Made by a program: the position numbers and the translations under genes | Notes under the pieces: generated by a model | The model's input: only the letters and a program-made list of their open reading frames with translations | What the model was told of the DNA's origin: nothing | The model's database searches: none | From: Gymnothorax reevesii | Lineage: Eukaryota > Chordata > Actinopteri > Anguilliformes > Muraenidae | Reading direction: 5' to 3' | Length of the DNA: 64,000 bases | Assembly (NCBI GenBank): GCA_029721435.1 | Contig: CM056574.1 | Span: forward strand, 70,289,501-70,353,500 | Shown here: in pieces, positions 54,610-64,000 of the stretch | How the letters are laid out: each line of letters opens with the position of its first letter | Numbering within the stretch: the stretch's first letter is position 1

Positions 54610-55019
54610 ACTATGCCATTGATTTCCAAACCCTGGCTTCCAACAGCGGGTGGCGTGTGAGAGCATTATATGACGCATTCGTTTTTGGACTTTCTGATCA
54701 AATCAAAGATGAGTTACTCCCACTCGACCTACCAGAAGGTCTAGATAAGATCATCGAAATAGCTATCCGTATCGACTCACGCCTAGAGGAACGCAGACGC
54801 TCCGTTCGCCCTGCCGACCCCTACAAGCCTCCTGCTAAACCTCCACCTCTGCTACCTGTGAGACCCAAGCCTCCACCGGACCCAGAGCCCATGCAGCTGG
54901 GTCACACTAGACTCACTGGAGAGGAGAGGGAGCGCCGACGGACGGAGAAGGCGTGCTTTTACTGCGGCAAGGGGGGCCACTACATTTCCCGGTGCCCAGT
55001 AAAAGGCAACGCCCACTAA
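54610..55019 (+). pseudogene. gypsy gag, 3' part
   Basis: Encodes the C-terminal part of a gypsy Gag: a capsid-like stretch (ALYDAFVFGLSDQIKDELL), a proline-rich linker, and a CCHC zinc knuckle CFYCGKGGHYISRC near 54954-54995. The N-terminal half is absent because of the deletion in the 5' LTR region. It ends at TAA 55017-55019, and the protease continues in another frame. Confidence 0.8.
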
Positions 55020-55700
55020 CGAGGAGAGGAGCGTTAGTGGGCGTTACTCCTATTGAATACTACTCAAAAAACCGCACCTGCTTCTCCATCTCCCTTGAGT
55101 GGCCCGGGGGAGGGAGAAAGACCACAGCCCTCATCGATTCCGGAGCTGAAGAAAACTTAATTGATCAAGATGTTGCCCGAGAATGGTCGGTCCCCACTGA
55201 GCAGGTAGCTCAGGAAAGAGTGGCTAGCTCTATCGACGGCCAGAACATCGCCCATATAACCCATGTCACCTGCCCCCTCAAGCTTCGCATTTCGGGGAAC
55301 CATCATGAACATATCAAGCTGTTTTTAATCAAGTCCCCTCATGCTCCTGTGGTTCTCGGCCATCCATGGATGGCAAAACACCTGCCCGACATTGACTGGG
55401 CCAGACATGAAATCAAGGGATGGAGTCCCAATTGCGCCCAGTCGCGTCTCTCTGATGCACAAGTTCCTGCTCCTGCTCCTGTCCCAGAGGAGATCCTAAA
55501 CCTGGAGAAGGTTCCCCCCGAGTACCACGACCTTCGTGGGGTATTCTCCAAGTCCCGTGCCACCAGCCTACCGCCGCACAGACCCTACAATTGCTTTATT
55601 GAGCTCAAGCCCAGAACTACGCCATGGAGAAATATCTTAAGGAGTCCCTTAATAATTAATAATTCGCCCCTCTTCGTCACCTGCTGGGGCAGGATTCTTC
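55020..55700 (+). pseudogene. gypsy protease and linker to RT
   Basis: An aspartic protease motif LIDSGAEENLID lies near 55132-55167, in a different frame from gag. A C-terminal HPWMAKH, DIDWARHEIKGW block follows near 55366-55425, typical of gypsy protease. Near 55630-55670 the frame breaks in an AT-rich stretch where the start of RT should be, so part of the junction appears lost or altered. Confidence 0.8.
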
Positions 55701-55703
55701 TTT

Positions 55704-57010
55704 GTGGGCAAGAAGGACAGCTCACTAAGACCCTGTATTGACTACCGGGGCCTTAACGAGATCACCATCAGGAACCGATACCCCCTACCCCTGATGAATA
55801 CCGCTTTTGACCTCCTTCAAGGCGCAAAGATTTTTACCAAGCTGGATCTCAGGAATGCCTATCACCTGGTCGGTATTCGAGAGGGAGATGAATGGAAGAC
55901 CGCCTTCAATACCCCTACCGGCCACTGGGAGTACCAGGTTCTTTTCTTCGGGCTCACCAACGCGCCAGTGGTCTTCCAGAACCTAGTTAATGATGTTTTG
56001 CGTGATTTCATGAACAAATTTGTCTTTGTCTACCTAGATGATATTCTGATCTTCTCCAAATTCCAGGAAGACCATGTCCATCACGTACGTCAAGTCCTGA
56101 AACGCTTGCTGGAGAATTGACTCTTCGTCAAGGCTGAGAACTGTGAGTTTTCTGTGCAATCCACCTCGTTCCTGGGATACATCATCGGACCTGATTCTAT
56201 TCGCATGGACCCTGTTAAGATCGAAGCCGTGGTGAACTGGCCCAAACCTTCTGACCGTAAGTCCCTACAACGCTTCCTGGGATTCGCTAACTTTTACAGA
56301 AGATTCATCCGTAACTATAGCTCTATCGTTGCTCCCCTCACTGCTCTCACATCAACTAAGACCCAATTCCACTGGTCCCCTGAGGCCGAAACAGCATTCT
56401 CAGCCCTCAAGTCACGTTTCACCACTGCCCCAATACTAACCATTCCCGATTCCTCTCTCCAGTTTGTGGTCGAAGTTGATGCGTCCAATGTGGGAGTGGG
56501 TGCCGTCCTCTCCCAAAGAGCCTCCAAGGATAATAAGATCCATCCCTGTGCCTTCTTCTCCCGACGCCTATCCCCTGCAGAACGCAACTAAGACATCGGC
56601 AATCGTGAGTTACTCACTGTCAAGTTGGCGCTGGAGGAGTGGAGGCAGTGGTTGGAGGGCTACGAGCTGCCATTCCTAGTCTGGACCGACCACAAGAACC
56701 TCGAGTACCTACAATCAGTCAAAAGGGCCCTGTTCTTCTCACGTTTTAACTTCCACCTTTCGTATCGTCCTAGTAGCAAGAATGTCAAACCCGACGCTTT
56801 TTCACGATGTTTTGAGACAGAAAAAGATTTACCCCGTCCTGACACCATCCTGCCTCAAAAAACCTTCATTCACGCTATCACCATGGACATTGAAAATGAA
56901 GTTAAGAATGCTCAGGATGGTTCTGCTGCACCTAGCTCTTGCCCTAATCACTGTCTGTTTGTCCCTGCCAGTTTGCGTCCCGAGTCCTGGACTGGGGACA
57001 CAATTCTAAC
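55704..57010 (+). pseudogene. gypsy reverse transcriptase and RNase H, disabled
   Basis: RT motifs: [33 protein letters not shown] and the catalytic YLDDILIF near 56031. The thumb and connection follow ([12 protein letters not shown]). RNase [29 protein letters not shown] and WTDHKNLEYL. One frame runs through but has in-frame stops at 56118-56120 and near 56589-56591. Active-site residues are otherwise visible. Confidence 0.9.
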
Positions 57011-57720
57011 CTGTCATGTCACCCAGGCATCCGCCGCACCCTGGAATTCATCACTCGTCGTTTCTGGTGGCCTGGGATCAAGGAAGACGTTCAAGGTTAT
57101 TTCTCTGCCTGCTCACTTTGTGCCCAGGGAAAGGTATCACACTAACCTCCTCACAGCTTACTGCAACCATTACCTACACCTCATTGTCCCTGGTCACACA
57201 TCGCTCTAGATTTTATCACTGGTCTGCCCCCTTCCAATCACTACACCGCCATACTCACCATTGTTAATAGATTTTCCAAGGTCATCCAATTTGTCCCACT
57301 CACCAAACTACCCTCTGCCGAAGAAACAGCCACCCTCATCACACAACACGTTATCAGATTACATGGCATCCCCTCTGACATCACCTCTGACCGCGGACCC
57401 CAATTCACAGCCAAATTCTGGAAGTCTTTTTGCAAATCCCTTGGTTCCACTGTTAGTTTGTCTTCCGGCTTTCACCCCTAATCAAACGGCCAGACTGAGC
57501 GGGCTAACCAGTGTATTGAAACTGTCCTCAGATGCCTGTGTATTAAGAACCCCTCTCCTGGAGTCAACAGTTACCCTGGGCTGAATATGCCATTAACATT
57601 CATGTTTCTTCTGCTTCTGGACTCTCCCCCTTCCAAGCTTGCTTAGGCTACCAACCACCCATATTTCCCTGCCAGGAGGAGGAAGTCCCTGTCCCCTCTG
57701 CTCGTGAGTTCATGCGACGA
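57011..57720 (+). pseudogene. gypsy integrase, disabled
   Basis: The zinc-binding region is represented by the HPGI segment and the CSLCAQ segment, in different frames. The catalytic core has LDFITGLP near 57200, TSDRGPQF near 57388 and NGQTERANQ near 57485, where the D, D and E residues normally lie. At least three frameshifts and one TAA (before NGQTERANQ) interrupt it. It is more degraded than the RT part. Confidence 0.8.
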
Positions 57721-58203
57721 TGCAGACGTACATGGAGAACCACATGGGAGGCACTGCTCAGGTCGGTGGCACGCATGAAGGCTCACGCCGACAAGAAACG
57801 CACTCCTGCTCCTTCGTACTGGCCTGGGCAGCGTGTGTGGTTGTCTGCTAAGGACATTCCCCTAAGAGGTAACGGGGGCAAGCTGTTTCCCAGGTTTTTA
57901 GGCCCCTTTACAGTCAAAAAGATCATTAGCCCCACTGCTGTTCGCCTCCGTCTTCTCCTGTCCATGAGCAGAATTCACCCTACTTTCCATGTGTCACAAA
58001 TCAAACCTGCTGTTACCCACCCCCTGTCATCTGGTCCTGATCCCCCACCACCCGCCCGTATCATTGACGGAGGCGAAGCATTCACTGTTCGAGCTTTGCT
58101 GGACTGCCGTCGACGAGGTCGTGGACTTCAATACCTCGTCGACTGGGAGGGTTACGGCCCCGAACACTGCAGTTGTCCAGGCACATCCTGGACAAGTTGT
58201 TAA
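57712..58203 (+). pseudogene. gypsy integrase C-terminus with chromodomain
   Basis: An open stretch of 163 codons. It begins in the integrase C-terminal region ([20 protein letters not shown], then [10 protein letters not shown], and [15 protein letters not shown]). It ends in a chromodomain ([12 protein letters not shown] near 58129-58164). The chromodomain places the element in the chromovirus lineage. A frame change near 58165 disturbs the last residues. Confidence 0.85.
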
Positions 58204-58273
58204 TCAGAGACTTTCATGCCTCTCGTCCCAAACCTGGTGAAACGCCGGGAGGCGTTTCGTAGGAGGGGGGTAA

Positions 58274-59267
58274 TGTTAGGATCCTGTTTTCATGCCATGT
58301 TTAAGTTTTGTGCCTGGCTATGCCATGTTTATTGATTTTCGTGTTAAGTGACCTCTGCATGTTATTTTGACTATTCTTCGATTGCGTATTGTGTTTTGGT
58401 AATTTGGATTTCATGTTTTTATTATTTTCCTTGCCATAGTTATCATGCAGTGTTTTCATTTCGCTTGTCTTGTTTATTTTTGCCATGCCATGCCTTGCAC
58501 TACGTTTACCCCGTCTTGTTTTGTGTAGGTCTTTGCTCATGGTTTAGTCTTACGTGCCACGCATTCGGCTGATTTACTGGTTTCTGGGATTTCAATGTTC
58601 CTTCATATCTCGTGTTCTTCCTTCCTCTCTCCTTTTGCTATCTACTAACAGTACTAACAGTTTATTGTTTTCGATAATTACTAACACTTATTAACATTGT
58701 ATATTTTTACTAACTTACTAACTTGCACTCGGGATTGTATAGCTGCACATACTAATTGACAAACGATCTCTCAGCAATCGCCCAATTCTTATCTCCACCC
58801 TCCTTGCCTATCCCTAATTATCTCTACTGCAGTTTTCCACTTATATCTCAGGCTTTCCCTTTTCTTTAGACTATACACTTTAGTACTCCTTAATCGGAGC
58901 TGTTGTTTGTTCATAGGATTGTCTTGTGATCCCTGCCTGCGTTTTGGCATTTGCCAAATTCATGTAATTAGATTATTCCTCATGTGTCAATCCTGATTAT
59001 TGTTTCATTGATCGCACCCGTTCTCCCTTGTCATGTGTTCACCCTGGATGTGTATTTAAGGTGTCTTCACTTTCAATTCCATGTCAGAATGTAACTTCCT
59101 TGTTTCTTGTGCCACATTTGTTTCCACCTCGACTCATTGTGATTTATCTTTCTGACTGGATTGCCTGACTTCTGATTCTTGGTTTGCCCTTTTGGATATT
59201 GTTGTATCTGTGTATTTTTGACCTTTTTCTGCCTGACCTCGATTTTGTGGATTGCTGCCCTGAATAC
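58274..59267 (+). repeat. 3' LTR of the gypsy element, left part
   Basis: Starts TGTTAGGATCCTG directly after the polypurine tract and matches the 5' LTR remnant. It runs to CTGAATAC at 59260-59267, where the LINE inserted. The LTR resumes at 62452. Excluding the LINE it totals about 1.25 kb. Confidence 0.88.
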
Positions 59268-62200
59268 AAGTTCAAGTTCAAGTTTATTTAGCCATCTTAA
59301 CAGTATAAAATACAGCTGCTAGGAATGTACTTTGGTCTGCTCACAAACTCAGCAACACAACTAGACAGGACAGAAAAAATAACAAGGGGAGGGGGGGCAT
59401 GACAGAAACCAAGAAGGCTTATAAATAACATAAAATGACACATACAGTACAAAAACATTGAGAAGTGCATTGAGGACATTAAAAGTGCGTTGGATTACAG
59501 AAAAATAGTTTGTGCAAAATAAGCAAAAAAACAAGAGGTAGGAGGCCAGGTAGTGAAGTAACTGTAAAGTACTAGTGCATATTTAAGTGACGGATGGCTT
59601 GTGGGTAGGTACTGTCCCTGAAACGTGTGGTTTTGGATGGGAAGCTGCAGTACCTTCTCCCTGATGGTAGGAGTGTGAAAAGATGGTGTGCCGGATGAAT
59701 GGGGTCAGAGGTGATGTTCTTGGCTTTCCTGGCAATTCTGGTGGTGTAATGTGAGGCTAAGGTGGGAAGACTGTGGCGGATGATTTTAGAGGCCCTGCGT
59801 ACCACCTTCTCCAGCTGTTGTTTATCCTGGCTGGTGGTGCTGCCATACCAGACCAGGATGGAGAAGGTGAGTACGCTTTCAATTGTGGCACAGAAGAAGT
59901 GGATCATGCCTGCTTGACTGACCCCAAATTTCCTCAGCTGTCGGAGGAAGTGCTGTCTTTGGTGGGCTTTAGAGATGATGAGACTGGTGTTCAGGTTCCA
60001 TGACAGGGATTGATGGATGGTGGTGCCTAAAAAACGAAAAGAATCAACCCACTCAACTACCTGGCCATTGATGGATATGGGGGTGTGCTGGCCTGCCTTT
60101 TTCCTGAAGTCCACTATGAGCTCTTTGGTTTTGGCTATTTGAGTGTGAGATTATTGACTGAACACCACTGCACTAGATGTTTGACCTCATCGCGATATGA
60201 TGTTTCATCCCCGTCGCGTATGAGGCCTATGACAGTGGTGTCGTCCGCAAATTTTAAAATTTTGACAGATGGGGAGTTGGATGTACAGCTGTTGGTATGC
60301 AGAGAGAATAACAGGGGTGACAAAACACAACCTTGTGGCGCGCCGGTGTTCAGGACCTTGGTTGATGAGATGTTGTTCTGTATTTTGACAGACTGTGTTC
60401 TGTTGGACAAGAAGTTAAGTAGCCAGTAACAAAGTGAGGGGTTGACACCCATGGACAGGAGAGAGTAAAACAGTCTACTGGGCAGGATAGTATTGAAAGC
60501 TGAGCTAAAATCAATGAATAGGACACGAGCATAGGTGGACTTACAGTCAAGCTGTTGTAAAATGAAGTGGATGCAAAGCGAGGCAGCATCATCCACTCCC
60601 CTATTTGCCCTGTAGGCAAATTGGTGGGGGTCTAGAGTTATGTGTGCCAGGAATCTAGAGACTAAGCGTTCAAACACTTTCATGACAACAGAGGTGAGAG
60701 CGACAGGCCTATAGTCATTAAGACAAGTAATGTTGGTTTTTTTGGGTACTGGGATGATCATAGCTGATTTAAAACATGCAGATACAGTAGCACAGCTAAG
60801 AGACCAGTTGAAGATATAGCTAAGAATAGCAGCAAGTTCGTTAGCACAGACCTTGAGTGTAGCTGGTGTCACACCATCAGGACCGGCTGCCTTGTTGGTG
60901 TTCTGACGCTGCAGCAGTCTACGCACATCGTGCTCTGAGATGGAAAGGTGAGGTTTAGTGTGCCCCACACCCAGCGGGTGAGGGAGGACACTTGTCTGGG
61001 CGCTGGCATCATCAAAGCGGCAGAAAAAGTCATTAAGCCGCTCTGGTAAGGAGGGGTCACAGTCCAGGATGTGATGCTTCACTTTGTAGTTGGTGATTTC
61101 CTGTAGGCCCCGCCAGACCCCCTTAATGTTGTTATCCTGTAGTTTTGTTTCAAGTTTGTTTCTATAGTTGGCTTTTGCAGTGTTTATTGCTGTCTGTGGT
61201 CTGTATTTCATGAGTTTGTATCGCTCTCTGTCCCCGCACTTGAAAGAGTAATTTTTCTCCTTACAGAGGCGCTGAACTTCCTTGTTAAACCTGGGCTTGT
61301 TGTTATTGTAGATGGTAACAGTCTTTGAGGGAATACACACAGACTCACTGAAACTAATGTATGATAAGACACAGTCAGTGAAAGAATCAATATTGTTCGA
61401 ATCAGCAGCAAACACCGACCAGTCAGTAATATCAAAACAGTCTTGTAACACCTCTATAGCCGCCGGAGAGCGCCTCTTGACCCACATAATTTTTGGTTTG
61501 GAAGTCTTAAGTCTCTGTCGGTATTTAGGAACAAGAAAAATTGTATTGTGATCAGACTCACCAATTGGGGCTCTGACTAGAGCCTGGTATGCCTCCGGTA
61601 TGGAGGAGTAGCACTGGTCTAGTGTTTTATCCAGTCTGGTGGGGATGTAAATCTGTGGCTTGTATCTGGGCAGTGTTTTCTTCATTGAGACATGGTTGAA
61701 ATCCCCAAGCACCAGAAAAACCAAGTCTGGGTTGGAATTCTCCGCGTTGTGGACGTGATCAGCTAGTTGTTGTGCAGCTGAAGCTGCCGCTGCGCTCGGA
61801 GGGATGTAGGCTGCGCACAGGATGATGGAGGAGACTTCCCTCGGAGAGTAGAAGGGGATACACCTCACCACGAGTTGCTCCAGATCGGGTGAGCAGCCAG
61901 ACGAAAGAGTTTTGGCATCAGTACACCAGTTGTTATTGATTTAGATACCGACACCTCCGCCGCGCTGCTTTTGAGAGTCTCTCGTGCGATCCGATCGATG
62001 GAAAGTAAATCTCTCCAGTTGGATCGCTGCGTCAGGGATGTTATCGGTCAGCCAGGTTTCAGTCAGGCAAATGGCAGCACAGTCCCTGAAGTTCTGTTGG
62101 GAGAGGATGAGGGAGGTGAGCTCGTCCGTCTTGTTTGCTAACGAGCGGACGTTAGATAGGATGAGGCTCGGCAAGGATAGTCGGTGTCCTTGGCGTCTCA

Positions 62201-62451
62201 GCCGAGCGAGCACCTCTCCTCTTTTGCCTCTCTTTCTCGGCGGGTGTTTCAGATGCCCTCGGGAGAGATTTGGTGGAAAAACCAAGACAGATGACTGTGG
62301 AGCTGACATAGTGTCCCGTATATGTAGGAGTTCAGTTCTGTCATATCGTATGAGTCCTTTGCATGATTCCGGGAGAACACAAAACAGTATAAACACAAAA
62401 TAAACAATGAGCAGCACCGAGTCGCCATAGTACGGCGCCATCTGATTATGT
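59268..62451 (-). mobile_element. near-full-length L2/CR1-type LINE inserted in the gypsy LTR
   Basis: Minus orientation. The 3' end at 59268 is a short tandem tail (CTTGAACTTGAACTTG on the minus strand), as in L2-type elements that end in simple repeats rather than poly(A). The 5' end is near 62440. An 8-bp duplication CTGAATAC flanks it, with about 8 unexplained bases at the 5' junction. It encodes an endonuclease and RT polyprotein disabled by two lesions. L2/CR1 is my reading from RT motifs; Rex1-type is an alternative. Confidence 0.9.
59572..62441 (-). pseudogene. LINE ORF2: APE endonuclease plus reverse transcriptase, disabled
   Basis: Endonuclease motifs: LSNVRSLANKTDEL near 62175, ICLTETWL near 62068, LGDFNH near 61702, GESDHNTIF near 61560. 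RT motifs: NKAAGPDGVTPATLK, PVPKKTN, DYRPVALTS, DFSSAFNT, GAPQGCVLSPLLF and FADDTTVIG near 60240. The C-terminus (59572-60114) has ESVLTFSILVWYGSTT and the HPAHHLFTLLPSGRRY region common in L2. Two lesions: an in-frame TAA at 61943-61941 in the endonuclease, and a one-base frameshift near 60133 after the RT core. Otherwise well preserved, so the insertion is probably not very old. Confidence 0.9.
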
Positions 62452-62720
62452 CTGAATACGATTCGGACTGTCCTTTGGCTTATGAGTTTGCCTCTCCCTC
62501 AAACCTACGCCTGTGTTCCGTATCTGTTTTGTCTGACTACGATATTTGTGATTGGTGCCCTGGTAACGAACTCTGCTCTGTCCCATTGGAAATCGAGCTT
62601 TGGATTACGGACTCTGTACTGTTGCCTTTCTCTCTGCGGGGGTTATCCCCCTTATTCAATAAAGCACCTATTTTTTGCAATCCCGTGTCCTCGCATTTGG
62701 TTCCAGATCGGTTCCTCACA
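62452..62720 (+). repeat. 3' LTR of the gypsy element, right part
   Basis: Begins with the duplicated CTGAATAC (62452-62459), contains a polyadenylation signal in TTCAATAAAGC at about 62656-62666, and ends CACA at 62720, next to the outer TAGGG duplication. Confidence 0.85.
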
Positions 62721-64000
62721 TAGGGTCTCTCCATGGTCCTACTACAGCCATTACTTTCAGTCAAGTCGACTTTGGCTATTTTTGGTGAATTTTTAATTCC
62801 AATAAAATTCAAAAGCTCCTCTCATTTTCATCCCAGATCCATAATATTGCATCCATGCAATCGGGTCTCTCCATGGTCCTACTACAGCCATTACTTTAAG
62901 TCAAGTGGACTTTGGCTATTTTTGGTGAATTTTTGTTTCCAATAAAATTCAACAGCTCCTCTAATTTTCATTCCTGAGACATCATATTACATCCATGCAA
63001 GCAGGGTCTCTCCATGGTCCTACTACAATTGTTACTTTCAGGAAATTGGACGTTGGCTATTTTTGGTGAATTTTTATTCCCTGTGAAATTCAAAAGCTCC
63101 TTTAATTTTCATCCCAGAGCTATAATATTGCATCCATGCAATCAGGGTCTCTCCATGGTCCTACTGCAACTGTTACTTTCAGTCAAGTGGACGTTGGCAA
63201 TTTTTGGTGAATTTTTATTTCCAATCAAATTCAATAGCTCCTCTAATTTTCATCACTGAGTCGTCATATTGCATTGGTGCAAGCAGGGTGTCTCCATGGT
63301 CCCAGTACAGCCATTAGTTTCAGGAAATAGGACTTTGGCTATTTTTAGTGAATTTTTATTCCCTATAAAATTCAATAGCTTCTCTAACTTTGATCCCAGA
63401 GCCATAATATTGCATCCATGCAATGAGGGTCTCTCCATAGTCTTACTACAGCCATTACGTCCAGTCATGGGGACTTTGGTTATTTTTGGTGAAATTTTAT
63501 TTCCAATAAAATTCAATAGCTCCTCTTATTTCAATTCCAGAGCCATAATATTGCATCCATGCAATGACAGTCTTTCCATGGTCCTACTACAACCTTTACT
63601 TTCAGGAAATTGGACTTGGCTATTTTTGGTGAATTTTTATTCCCTATGAAATTTAATAACTCCTCTAATTTTCAACCTTGAGACATATTATTACACCCAT
63701 GCAAGCAGAGTCTCTCCATGGTCCTACTACAGCCATTACTTTCAGTCAAGTGGACTTTGGCTATTTTTCGTGAATTTTTATTCCCTAAAAAATTCAATAG
63801 CTCCTCTAATTTTCATCCCGAAGCCAAAAAATTGCCTCCACGCATGTAGGGTCTCTCTGTGGTCCTACTGCAGCCATTTTTTTGCCTATATTTGGTAAAT
63901 TTAATTATTCACAATAATATTCAATTGCTCCTCTAATTATTATTCCTGAGCCATAATATTGAATGCATGCAAGCATAGTCTCTTCATAGTCTTACTACTG
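62721..64000. repeat. 141-bp satellite, right part, running off the window
   Basis: Nine or more units with starts near 62723, 62863, 63004, 63145, 63286, 63427, 63568, 63708 and 63848, i.e. spacing 140-141 bp. Most units alternate between two variants: A (CAGGAAATTGG with ATTCCCTATAAAATT) and B (CAGTCAAGTGG with TTTCCAATAAAATT). The array continues past 64000. Repeated frames such as MVLLQPLLSV are satellite translations, not genes. Confidence 0.95.

Larger units (their letters stand above)
54401..62720 (+). mobile_element. Ty3/gypsy chromovirus-type LTR retrotransposon, defective, with nested LINE
   Basis: Both outer edges are LTR ends (TGTTAGGATCC at 54401, GGTTCCTCACA at 62710-62720). 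A 5-bp duplication TAGGG flanks the whole insertion (54396-54400 and 62721-62725). Order: truncated 5' LTR, partial gag, protease, RT, RNase H, integrase, chromodomain, a polypurine tract (GTAGGAGGGGGG, about 58259-58270), then the 3' LTR, which is split by a LINE at 59268-62451. All coding parts contain stops or shifts. Gag-pol order with integrase last and a C-terminal chromodomain marks a gypsy chromovirus. Confidence 0.93.

Noticed and set aside
62733..63649. Repeated open frames beginning MVLLQPLLSV
   Set aside because: They are direct translations of the 141-bp satellite; each ends where a unit varies, and no family matches.

Overview
The window is vertebrate nuclear DNA, almost certainly from a ray-finned fish. 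It carries one recognisable cellular gene on the minus strand, wsb1 (WD-repeat and SOCS-box protein 1). The rest is intron and flank filled with fish-type repeats: Tc1, hAT, PIF/Harbinger-like, TTAA-flanked fold-back elements, a chromodomain Ty3/gypsy element, an L2/CR1-type LINE, tRNA-derived SINEs and satellites. I see no bacterial genes, CRISPR array, rRNA or free-standing tRNA gene.

Layout. 1-6492 is the 3' flank of wsb1, including any 3' UTR; it holds a hAT-type MITE (1886-2089) and a 1-kb inverted-repeat block (2840-3840). 6493-51366 is wsb1, read right to left: nine coding exons at 51366-51327, 47427-47259, 34922-34648, 23130-22999, 20607-20507, 15738-15566, 15408-15295, 11505-11398 and 6655-6493. 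They join in frame with GT-AG introns to 1275 nt, a 424-residue protein. The introns total about 43.6 kb and contain most of the mobile elements and minisatellites. 51367-52657 is the gene's upstream side. 52663-53681 is a solo LTR. From about 53690 to the window end lies a 141-bp satellite, split by a gypsy element (54401-62720) whose own 3' LTR was later split by a LINE (59268-62451).

The exons encode a WD40 propeller followed by a C-terminal SOCS box, the architecture of a substrate receptor for an Elongin B/C-CUL5 ubiquitin ligase. All TE coding regions are broken by stops or frameshifts, so wsb1 is the only gene here that looks functional.

Main points of interest: (a) a nested stack with target-site duplications at each level (satellite, then gypsy, then LINE); (b) a dimeric higher-order pattern in the satellite; (c) a cluster of six GC-rich palindromic motifs in intron 1, three in each orientation; (d) a roughly 50-bp tandem array in intron 7 that repeats the exon 8 splice-acceptor sequence; (e) a TTAA-flanked fold-back element able to form a very long hairpin in the pre-mRNA; (f) a 6.1-kb hAT-type element with no visible transposase, itself hosting a second hAT-type insertion. 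Everything was read by eye. Exon borders rest on splice consensus, reading phase and family recall, not on a computed alignment.
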